Assembly (NCBI GenBank): GCA_963565915.1
Contig: OY751488.1
Span: 4,588,001-4,652,000, forward strand
Reading direction: 5' to 3'
DNA from: Entoloma clypeatum
Taxonomy: Eukaryota; Basidiomycota; Agaricomycetes; Agaricales; Entolomataceae
Length of the DNA: 64,000 nucleotides
Position 1 is the stretch's first letter; every line of letters starts with the position of its first letter. Positions 54,839 through 64,000 of the stretch are shown here, piece after piece. The notes under the pieces were generated by a model. It was given only the letters and a program-made list of their open reading frames with translations, searched no databases and had not been told where the DNA came from. The translations under genes were made by a program, and so were the position numbers.

Positions 54839-56065
54839 CTATTTTTTTGACTTGGTCGTCTTCTCCGATTTGTCCTCAGCTTGGGCCGCGCGGGCCTTTG
54901 CTTTGGCGTTAGAAGACGATTTCTTCGAGCAGTCGGAAGCCCGATGACCAACGTTGCCGCAAAACATGCATAAATTATTGTCAAATCGTCGTTGGCGTTC
55001 TTGGGGAGTTAATTTCCCATCTTTGCCAAGTTTGTCGGAGAGGGCGGATTTCGGAGAGGTGGATGATGATTTTTGTTGTTGTTGCGAGTTGGGTTTGTGC
55101 GATGAGGAGTTGTTGTTGGAGGATGATGAAGCGGGGGTCTGTTTTTTGTCGGATTTGTTGGATTTGTCGGACTTCGGAGTAGATTTGTCGGAGGAGCGCG
55201 ATTTCTCGCGTTGACGTTGCCAGTAGCGAGCATCAATGTTATGGGCCATTACTTTCAACTCGGCGAGAGTCTTTGGTTTGGGAAAAGTCCCCAAAACGTC
55301 CTTGATGCGTTCCGCTAAACCGGTATAGTACCGATATCGGAGCGCGCCATCATCCCACTGCGTGCGAGCGGAAAGACGTTTGAAGTCCACATTGTAACGT
55401 AGGATCTTCTGATTGTCGCGCATCCAAAGGTGATCCAGGCTATCCTCTGCTTCTCCGGTCCGATCGATAGGTCCGAATTCGGATCGGAGGATGTGCACAA
55501 AGGCGGACCAGTCGTCCAACCAGACAGAGTCGTCGTCGGACTCTCCCAAGAGGGTGAGCTCAAACCATTCGAGCGCGGTTCCTCGGAGGTACGACAGAGC
55601 AAAACTGACTTTGTTATCATCATCGTCAAAGGCGGGGTTGTTTCGGAAATATAGTGTGCATTGTGCGAGGAAACTGGTGAGTTTCCGAGAGTCGGAACCG
55701 TCAAAAGTGTCAGGTTCCTTCGACTTCTTTTTCGGAGTTTTCGGAGTCTCTCTACGTCGGAGCTCCTGCGTCATAAGCATAATTGCTTCAGCGAGGTTTG
55801 GAGTTTGCTCGCGACGGAAAGGATTGTTATCGTCAAAAGGAGAGGTCGGAGATTTAAAAGGACGGAATTCTTCAGGAATCGGAGGTCCTTGTGTCTGAGG
55901 TGTTCGGAGACAAGGTGTCGGAGATATGGGGTCAGGTTTGGGTGCAGATTCTTCTGCGGGAATATCTTGGAACATATGTAGAAATGTCGCCCTGGTGTCC
56001 TGCAGGTTTGAAGCTTCCGCTGCGGCTGCTGCTGCGCGGGAGTTCTGTGTGTTGCGGGCTGCCAT
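54839..56065 (-). CDS. Gypsy-2 gag, intact
   Basis: 408 residues. A Pro-rich start is followed by a retrotransposon capsid-type domain (DTFDGSDSRKLTSFLAQCTL ... RYNVDFKRLSAR), a Ser/Asn/Lys-rich linker and one zinc knuckle CMFCGNVGHRASDC. It ends in a Lys-rich tail. Pol follows downstream in another frame. No stop or shift is seen, so this ORF survives while pol is damaged. Confidence 0.9.
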   Translation of the reverse strand: MAARNTQNSRAAAAAAEASNLQDTRATFLHMFQDIPAEESAPKPDPISPTPCLRTPQTQGPPIPEEFRPFKSPTSPFDDNNPFRREQTPNLAEAIMLMTQELRRRETPKTPKKKSKEPDTFDGSDSRKLTSFLAQCTLYFRNNPAFDDDDNKVSFALSYLRGTALEWFELTLLGESDDDSVWLDDWSAFVHILRSEFGPIDRTGEAEDSLDHLWMRDNQKILRYNVDFKRLSARTQWDDGALRYRYYTGLAERIKDVLGTFPKPKTLAELKVMAHNIDARYWQRQREKSRSSDKSTPKSDKSNKSDKKQTPASSSSNNNSSSHKPNSQQQQKSSSTSPKSALSDKLGKDGKLTPQERQRRFDNNLCMFCGNVGHRASDCSKKSSSNAKAKARAAQAEDKSEKTTKSKK

Positions 56066-56111
56066 AACTGGAATTTGAAATACGGATAAGCGAGTGGCAG
56101 TTTGAATATAC

Positions 56112-56586
56112 TGTTAAGAACTGATCGACAAAATGTCGGAGCTACGTCGGACGCGTCGGAAGGTCGGAGGGTCGGAGCGCGTGCAACGTAGGGGCAAGGA
56201 CTTGGCTTCAACTTGTGTGTTGCGCCCTCGCTAATACGTTGGTGTCCTTATTTCGGAGGATCATAGGATCGGAGGTCGGAGGTCGGACTCAAGTTAAGAG
56301 TCGGAAAGAGGACGGGAGGTATGATGTCGAATCTAAGTTGATATTCAAACTGAAGCTAATACACGATCCTACATAAGTTTAAATACTATGTCGGAGGACG
56401 TGTGGCTTCGTCGGAGTCGGATAACGAGTGGCTGTCGGAGATTCTTAACATAAGTAAAATGGTCGGATGTAAGTAATGTACGTAGTAACGAGATTCATAA
56501 CAGTAAGTATGCATAATAAGTATTAGTCAAAATGTCGGAGGTGTCGGGATTGGTCGGAAATCGTCGGAATGGATCGGAATGTAACA
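56112..56586 (-). repeat. Gypsy-2 5' LTR
   Basis: 475 bp. Compared with the other LTR it lacks one GTGTCGGAG unit and keeps CG at several sites where the partner has TG or CA. Confidence 0.95.
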
Positions 56587-56666
56587 GAAGCCGATGAGAA
56601 GGATTTTCCCGAAGGGTCCGATTAAACGACGCTAAGTCGCGACCCCTATCTATTAAACAGACTTGC

Positions 56667-59600
56667 TTGCCCTGTATGACTGCAGACAATAGAATCTATG
56701 TCATCCCTGCCAAGCGAGCCGCTGCGTCGACTAAGATTGTGAAGGGAGACAAACCTCCGAAACGACGAGAGATCAGGTTGTTAGCTCAACTCAAAACACG
56801 ACGAGGACCAAAGGTCATTCGACCTGAGGTTGATAGCGGATGTGAATGCACATGCATCCATCCCAGAATAGTACGCGAACAGAACCTCCCCACACGAGGA
56901 ATACCGCCCATAGCAATTCTAAATGCGGATGGATCACCAAATCGACAACAAAAAGCGAATCAACTTGCCGAAGTCAAGCTGGATTTGGGAACACATCAGG
57001 AAACCATGGAAGCGATGGTACTGGACATTGGGAGAACAGACATGCTCTTGGGACATGACTGGTTGGTACACCACAACCCTACAATCAATTGGACAACCGG
57101 CGCTGTAACGTTCAACCGGTGTCCAACTACATGCCAAACCAAACATTTGGATTTCAGGGTTAACCTTGATGGTTGCAAACACCGGGTTCGCATGGTCGAA
57201 GTACGCGACAAAGATGCACCAAAGAAGTCGAATCAGAAATGGAAACCTGGAGATCCTATCTTGGAAGCTGTCACTCCCACACCACCTCCCACAACCAAAC
57301 GACCCTCATATGTTGATTGATTTGCTCACCTCTTTGAGAAGGAGAACTTTGATAAGATCCCAAAGAAAAGGGAATGGGACCATGGTATCGAACTTACACC
57401 GGACGCACCAAAGGAACTAGGGGGAAATACATATCCCATGACACAGAAGGAACAAGAAGAATTGGACGCGTTCATCGACGAGGGTCTAGCAACTGGAAAG
57501 ATCCGCCCGTCCAAATCCCCTTATGCCTCTCCTTGTTTCTTCATCAACAAGAAGGATGGTTCCAAACGATTGGTACAAGACTACCGCATGGTCAACAAAT
57601 TTACGGTCAAAGACAAGTTCCCACTCCCACGCATCTCCGACCTCTTGGACATGCTGAAAGATGCAGTCTACTTCAATAAGATGGACATCATGTGGGGCTA
57701 CAACAATGTCCGGATTAAAGAAGGCAATGAATGGAAGGCTGCCTTCCTTACCAGTCGAGGATTGTTTGAACCATTGGTCATGTTTTTCGGCCTTTGCAAC
57801 TCCCCGGGAACGTTCTCTAGGATGATGGCTAGTCTATTCCGGGACCAGATCCGCAGACACATCTGCATGATCTACATGGATGACATTGTGGTTATTGGTA
57901 AAACAAAGGAAGAACTCGCGCGAAACACTGAAGAAATTCTGCAGATCCTATCGGACAATGACTTGTTCCTGAAGGAGAAGAAGTGTTTCTGGGAAGTAAC
58001 GAAATGCCCCATATTGGGATATGTCGTTGGTGAAGGACATGTCGAGATGGAAACCGAGAAGGTGGATACGATCCGAAACTGGCGAGCACCCACATCAAAA
58101 AAGGAAGTCCAGAAGTTCCTTGGGTTTGCTAACTTCTATCGGCGCTTCATTGAAGGATACTCAAACATCACGAAACCACTTACCGCGCTCACAGGCGGCA
58201 CTGCGTTTACTTGGGGACCAACGGAACAAAAGGCATTTGAAGGTCTCATACAGGCGATCACATCGGCACCAGTCTTGGCATTACCAAAACCAGATGGACA
58301 GTTCAGGGTCAAAACCGATGCATCGGGCTATGCAATTGGGGCTGTACTCTCTCAAAAGCAGGACAACAAATGGCACCCTGTCGCGTTCTTGTCGCGGACC
58401 ATGTCCGCGGCCGAACAAAATTACGAGATATACGACAAAGAGCTCTTGGCAGTCATGGAAGCACTGAAGGATTGGAGACACTATCTACTTGAAGCCAGGG
58501 AACGCTTTGAGATCTTAACTGATCACAAGAACCTGGAGTATTTCCGTCGTCCTCAGGACCTAAATCAACGACAAAGGCACTGGAAGATGAAGTCACAGGA
58601 CTATGACTTCTCCTGGTAAGACAAATGCAAAAGCGGATATCCTATCGCGTTTACCATGGTATGAAACGGAACTTGAACCACAAGACAGTGACCAAATGCT
58701 CAAGGAGGGACTATTCTTGAAACGATTGGAATCAGCAGATGTGGTACATATGGAGATGTTCACGGAGGAACAATTCTTTGAAGGGGGTGAAACATCTGAT
58801 TCTATCAAGATTGGAAACGTCACGACCATCGAAAATCCGTGGATCGCATGCATCAAGGGCTCAAACCGCATGGAGACAGAAGTAGCCCAGGGTCTAAAGA
58901 AGAATCCTCATTGGTATCAACAGGAAAACGGCATCACATATGCAGGCGAACGAGTCTATGTTCCACCGGACCCACAACTGCGTCAAGAACTGATGTTTGA
59001 ATCGCACAATGCACCAGTAGCTGGACATCCAGGACAATATCGGACGCATGAACTTCTCACTCGTACCTACTGGTGGCCTACTATCCTACATGACATGAAG
59101 AAGTACGTAAAGGGATGTGACACCTGTCAACGCAACAAGATCAACAGACAGAAACGGCATGCTCCGCTACACCCCCATGCAGCACCAAGTCATCCATGGG
59201 AAGACATAGGAATTGATGTTGTGGGACTGATACCAGAGTCCGATGGAAAGAATGTGATTCTGGTCATCACGGACAGACATTCAAAGATGCTCCATCTCAT
59301 TCCAACAACCGTGGAATTATCGGCTGAAGGATTAGCCAAGATCTATCGGGATCAAATATGGAAGCTTCATGGCATCCCCAAAAAGATCATCAGTGACAGA
59401 GGACCACAGTTCGCTGCGAAGTTCATGGAGATACTTTGCCGCATGCTAGGAATCAAAAGGAACCTGTCCACCACATACCATCCACAGACCGATGGACAGG
59501 CCAAACGATTGCATCAGGAAACAGAAGCGTTCTTATGAAACTTCGTTAACCATCTGCAAGATGATTGGGCTGAATGGATCGCAATCGCTGAATTCCAGTA

Positions 59601-60257
59601 CAATGACAAAGAACATCAGGCAACGAAGCACACACCATTCTATCTCAACTATGGGTTACACCCTTGGAAGGGAGAACTTGTACTGGAAGACACCAATCTG
59701 GCTGCCAACGACTTCTTGAAAAACTCAAACAGGCATGAGAAGAAGCCAACGCAGCACTGAAACAAGCACAGGATCAGATGAAGAAGACAGTTGATACACG
59801 ACGAAGTCTGTCTCGGAACTACCGCATCGGAGACAAGGTGTGGCTGGAAGGGACTAACATCAGGACTAATCGTCCCTCGAAGAAACTCGATGCACTCTGA
59901 CATGGACCATTCAAAGTCCTAGAGAAGAAAGGGGCTAGCGCGTATCTTCTTGATCTTCCGAAGACTTGGAAAATGATTCACCCTGTGTTCAACGAGACCC
60001 TGTTGTCACCTTACGAAACCCCGAAGTACGCCATCCAAAAGAAGAAACTGGCCCCTGATCCGATCATCGTCGAAGGACGAGAAGAGTACCATGTGTCCAC
60101 AATCCTAGACTCTCAAAAGTTCCGTGGAAAGATCCAGTATCTCATCCAGTGGGAAGGATATGGCCCAGAAGAGAACACATGGGAACCTCAAGCTAATGTT
60201 CAGAACGCTCAAGATTTGATCCGTGATTTCCATCGGCAGAACCCGTCTCGCCCATGA
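56667..60257 (+). pseudogene. Gypsy-1 pol, inactivated by four TGA codons and two frameshifts
   Basis: In order it shows protease (VDSGCECTCIHP, LLGHDWL), RT (LVQDYRMVNKF, IYMDDIVVIG), RNase H (KTDASGYAIGAVL, LTDHKNLEYF), and integrase (AGHPGQYRTHELL ... CDTCQRNK). The integrase core DIGIDVVG, SDRGPQF, TDGQAKRLHQE and a chromodomain IQYLIQWEGYGPEENTWEP follow. TGA occurs at 57318-57320, 59536-59538, 59736-59738 and 59898-59900. A small deletion shifts the frame near 58615, between DYDFSW and PGKTNAKADILS, and another shift is near 59715. Confidence 0.9.
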
Positions 60258-60394
60258 TAAAAGGACAGTTCTCGGAACCCATGGCAGTATCGATTTCATC
60301 AGTCAACCACACACCGAGTTCCCCGCTCTAGTCTTTTCCCTGCCCAATATAGCCACCCCATTCTTCTTTTATCTCTCAACCATCCTCGCCGCCA

Positions 60395-60503
60395 TGTCAA
60401 ACACCATCGTTACCTCCACCTCCACTACCGACATCAACCCCGCCATCGCCACCCTTATGAATGAAGCGCTCTCCATGAGAGACCAAATCCATGCCCTCGA
60501 AAC
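60395..60503 (+). pseudogene. Open frame after gypsy-1 pol, cut by copia-2
   Basis: A Thr/Ser-rich start MSNTIVTSTSTTDINPAIAT continues to an amphipathic helix (LMNEALSMRDQIHALE) and is interrupted exactly by the copia-2 LTR. Its style resembles gag N-termini of other Agaricomycete gypsy elements. It may be a third ORF of gypsy-1 or the start of another element. Confidence 0.4.
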
Positions 60504-60813
60504 TGTTGAAGTTCCACCTGGGCGCTAGCCGCAAGTGTACTGAAGCAACCGGCTACAGTGGAAGTACTCTACGATACCGTTCTGACCACTTACATGGATT
60601 GGAGAGGGTGAGGCTGGTGAGAGCGGTTGAGGCTGGTAAGAGCGATGGAGGCGGTTAAGAGTCAAGAGACAACTTGTTGGTATTGACAGTTTCCTGGTCT
60701 TATATACTGTACTACTGTTTGTACCAACCAAACAAGTATGTAATGAAGATATGTAAAGGTCACGTGATGTAATCTAATCTAATCTAATCTACGTGATGGG
60801 AAAAGTTTCAACA
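60504..60813 (-). repeat. Copia-2 3' LTR
   Basis: 310 bp, same length and ends as the copia-1 LTRs; about 20 substitutions by eye, mostly in the second half. A C-run at 60815-60820 is the polypurine tract of the minus-oriented element. Confidence 0.93.
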
Positions 60814-60888
60814 TCCCCCCATATTTAGTACATACTTCTAAATACATCTTACTTTTTCCCACATATATATATAGGTACTCTGTTTCGC

Positions 60889-63800
60889 CTAGTTTTTTAT
60901 CAATCCGAAGTACGGGATAAACTTGGAAAAGAGGATTTTTCCCAGATTCTTAGTTAAAAGGTCTGCAGGGTTGTTCACTCCTTCAATGAATTCGACCGTA
61001 ATTATCCCTTCGGAGACTTTTTCTCTGACGAAGTGGAATCACACGTCAATGTGCTTGGATCGCTTCTCAGTTACAGGGTTGGATGCGATGAAGACGGAGC
61101 CGTTGTTATCTCCGTAGATCGGTACTGATCCGATCTGCATTCCAAGTTCGGCAAGCATGCTTCTCAGCCATGTTGCTGCGCGACTGCAGTCTGATAACGC
61201 CATATACTCTGCTTCTGTGGAAGAGAGGGCGATGGTCTTTTGCGCCGATGATACCCATGTCACTGCTCCAGACGCCAGTGATATGAAGAAGCCAGTGGTA
61301 GACCTCCTCGTGTTCTCATCTGACGCCCAGTCGGAGTCTGTGAATGCATAGATTCCTTTCCCTGAGTCGCCATCATACATTATTGCATAATTTTTTGTCG
61401 CTTTCAGATACCTGCAAATATCCCTAGCCACTTCTAAATGGCGTTTGGTGGGATTTGCAGAAAATTGCGACATTTTGATTACGGCAAAACAGATGTCTGG
61501 CCTTGTTCCAATCATCAGATATAGAAGTGATCCGATGACGGATTGGTACTTTGATCGAAGTTCTGCATTGGGTTCATCTTCGGACATCATGGGTTTGTAG
61601 CCCGTAGGAAGTGGGGTATGGGTGGCGTTAGATTCGCTCATCCCCATTCGTTCGAGTATTTTCTCAAGGTAAGGTACTTGATCAATGAAGATACGTTTCC
61701 CGTGTTGCCTTATTTGGATAGAGAGAAATTCTTTCGGTTCCCCATCAGGCACAAGGTGCCCTAGGTCCCTACATTCCCATGTGGTCATGAAGGCCTTTTT
61801 CTTCTCTAGCGTATATTCCCGGTTTGTGCCGAGAAAAGCAGAGTCGTCGACATATATGACGGCGATTACAATTTCCCCGCTGGTACTTTTGTGAATGAAC
61901 ACTCCCGCATCGGAGTGAAGCCGGACAAAGCCGAGCTTTTTCATGGAGGAATCAAGTTCCCTCCACCAGGCTAATGCGGCCTGCTTAAGTCCATATAGAG
62001 CTTTGAATAGTTGGTACACGAGGTGTTCTTTCCCTTTTACTATGTAGCCCTCAGGCTGTCGCATGTAAATGACTTCACGGAGCGTTCCATAGAGGAAGGC
62101 TGATGAGACGTCCAAAAGTGTCATGAACCACCCTTCAAGGGCTGTCAATGCCAGTATTAGTCGGATGGTTTCATATCTTACGACTGGTGAGAAGATCTGA
62201 TCAAAGTCGATCCCTTCCACCTGCGAGAAGCCTTTTGCGACAAGGCGCGCTTTCAGACGCCCGTCGGATTTTTCATTATAAACCCATTTGTTCCTTAGAG
62301 CTTTCCTCCCTGCAGGCAGGGGTACTAGCTCCGCGATCACCCCGCGGCGTTTGAGCATGTCTAGTTCTTTACGTTCAGCCGCATACCAGTCTTCTTTATT
62401 TGGAAGAGGGTATATGTCTTTATGGGACATGTCGACAATGCCAACTTGGACTGATATCGCCTCCATCAGGAGGTCATTCATCCATGCCGTTTGACCGCCC
62501 AATCTCCGTCTTCGATCTAATTTTTCAAGATCAGACGCTGGAGTGTCTTCCCCATAGATGCTTCCTGGCATCTTCCGAACTCGTCGTTCCCTGATCGGTC
62601 GATCTGGTACTTGCTCGGGTTCGGGAGTGGGTACTTGCGGTTCGTCATCAGGCTCACTGGCAGGCAATTCGTTGTCTGATTCAGGTTGATCTTGTTCAAT
62701 GGGAAGTGGGTCATGAGGTGTTTCATTGTGACTGTCGTCATCATTGCTGCCGGGAATGAGATCCTCAAACTCATCAGCCGGCTCTGGGTTTTCCATTTCT
62801 GGGTGGTTTTCTGGCAACGGGTCGATATGGCATCTAGGGTACTTGCTTTCATCAAAGATAGCTTTCCCTCCCATGAAAATCGTGTTGGTCTCAGGATCCA
62901 TGAAGCGGTATCCTTTGACCCCTGGTTTCGATCCGAGATAAATCATCAATCGGGATCTTGATTCCAGGGAGTTCCTACGTTTCTCCTTTGGGATATATAC
63001 ATATGCCTGACATCCGAATACTCTGACGCTAGACATGTCGGGGATCTCATTGGTCACCCTGAAGTAAGGGGTTTTCCATTCAAGACGCTGCATGGGGGTT
63101 CTGTTGTAGAGAAATGCTGCGTGTTCCAAACAGAATTTCCACCACATGGGCGGTAAGCATGCATCGAAGCGCAATGCCTGAGATTTTTCCCATAGCATTC
63201 GATTGATCCTTTCTGCTCTACCATTCTGCTGGTGCTGATATGGGAGCGTGATATCGATCAGAATTCCATGATCGGCAAGTACATCCTTGTATTCGTCAAA
63301 TTCTCCACCTCCATCAACCCGCCATTTTTTAGGGGTGGCGGCGAATTGATTCTGGATCATCGCAAGGAATTGTTTCAGCGCCGTGATGGCGCCTGACTTC
63401 TTCCTAAGCAAGACGACCCAGACATGGGATGAAAAATTGTCCAAAAAGGTGAGGAAATATTTGTACTTATGGTACGATGCCGTGGATATCTGCTTCAAAT
63501 CCGAATGGATCAAATCAAAAGGTTTGACAGCCCTTGTCATTGAGTTAGGATAAGATTGATTCGGCATTTTCCCTTTTAGACACCCCGTGCAGCTTTCCTG
63601 TGATTTCTCACGTACTAACGTTTTGGGTACTCCTTTGGTACTGGTGGGAATCTTATTGAGCGCTTGGTCATTTGGGTGGCCAAGGCGTTTATGCCAGGTT
63701 TCAACAGTGATTTCGCTAGAGATCGCGTGGATTTGGTCATAGCGTATTTCAGTGTCTAACCAGTAAATGGTTTGTCCGATGAAATGAGGTGAAAACTGTA

Positions 63801-64000
63801 TTTTGTTCAGCCCTTTAGAGATATTAATTTCTCCGTGCATTCCATCAACTTTGTAACCATGGTTAAGGAAGACGCCTAGGGACAATAGACGTGTGTCCAT
63901 ATCCGGAATATAAAATACCGGTCGTAGGAGATGGGTTTTAGTTTCCCCATTTAGGGTATGCCGTACTGGAACGGCCCCAACTCCGAGAATTTCCAGTTTC
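60889..64000 (-). pseudogene. Copia-2 Gag-Pol, partial, one premature TGA near the C-terminus
   Basis: The frame is open from the window edge through integrase, RT (YVDD) and RNase H. It stops at TGA 61039-61041 after KHIDV, where the intact copia-1 has CGA (Arg) in the same context. Beyond it the last 50 residues, through NPADLLTKN and FGLIKN, are still in frame. The stop removes the end of RNase H. A few residues differ from copia-1, such as WWKF for WWEF. Confidence 0.93.

Larger units (their letters stand above)
49504..56586 (-). mobile_element. Gypsy-2: complete Ty3/gypsy element nested in gypsy-1
   Basis: LTRs at 49504-49987 (484 bp) and 56112-56586 (475 bp) flank gag and pol on the minus strand. 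A 5-bp target duplication GAAGC lies at 49499-49503 and 56587-56591. An extra gene lies between pol and the 3' LTR on the plus strand. Three in-frame TGA codons disable pol. LTRs differ by a 9-bp repeat unit and several CpG transitions. Confidence 0.96.
47482..60503 (+). mobile_element. Gypsy-1: Ty3/gypsy retrotransposon, split by gypsy-2 and cut by copia-2
   Basis: The 5' LTR starts TGTTACAGACTC at 47482. Gag with two zinc knuckles runs to 49503, is interrupted by 7083 bp of gypsy-2, and resumes at 56587. Pol (protease, RT, RNase H, integrase, chromodomain) spans 56667-60257 with several stops. No 3' LTR is seen before copia-2 begins at 60504. Decayed and not autonomous. Confidence 0.85.
60504..64000 (-). 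mobile_element. Copia-2: second copy of the copia-1 family, runs off the window
   Basis: The 3' LTR (60504-60813) and most of pol read on the minus strand. Left target flank GAAAC. LTR and protein are clearly the same family as copia-1 but differ at roughly one in fifteen LTR positions by eye, so it is an older, separate insertion. Confidence 0.95.

Overview
The window is nuclear DNA of a filamentous fungus, almost certainly a mushroom-forming basidiomycete (Agaricomycetes). The support is many 45-65 bp GT-AG introns, a decayed FunK1-type kinase, a DUF6698-type gene, F-box/LRR genes, a lineage-type seven-helix membrane protein, and Agaricomycete-style Ty3/gypsy and Ty1/copia elements. No ribosomal RNA or CRISPR array is present.

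Left part, about 1-27.6 kb, is gene-bearing. In order it holds: the 3' end of an HGH1-like gene (+); a TOK-type two-pore outward K+ channel in seven exons (-); a decayed orotate phosphoribosyltransferase copy (+); an F-box/LRR gene (-); a seven-helix membrane protein (+); a FunK1 kinase pseudogene (+); a broken F-box/LRR paralogue (-); a secreted Lys/Asn/Gly-rich small protein (+); SEC72 (-); a Baeyer-Villiger-type flavin monooxygenase (+); a pirin (+); and a coiled-coil hypothetical protein (+). Several tRNA-like sequences are present, most of them degenerate.

Right part, about 27.6-64 kb, is mostly mobile DNA and repeats with a small gene island at 41.0-45.4 kb. It holds an intact, apparently very young Ty1/copia element (30909-36692; LTRs identical by reading, TSD TGTCC). 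It also holds three tandem arrays (about 170-bp, exact 92-bp and exact 188-bp periods) and a gypsy remnant carrying a hAT-type MITE with a perfect 8-bp TSD. A 797-bp hAT-like element with a GC-rich gene-like insert sits in the end of an older hAT element. A decayed gypsy (gypsy-1, from 47482) is split by a second gypsy (gypsy-2, 49504-56586, TSD GAAGC). A second copia copy runs off the right edge.

The most unusual feature is in gypsy-2. Between pol and its 3' LTR it carries, on the opposite strand, a spliced gene for a coiled-coil protein with a complete Zn2Cys6 cluster pattern. Its LTRs are packed with TCGGA, about 18 copies in 484 bp. Because Zn2Cys6 proteins bind CGG triplets, an element-encoded factor acting on its own LTR is a testable hypothesis. 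Nine premature stops in the damaged retroelements are all TGA where Arg is expected, one proven against an intact paralogue, and LTR differences are mostly CpG transitions. This points to cytosine-methylation or RIP-like decay.
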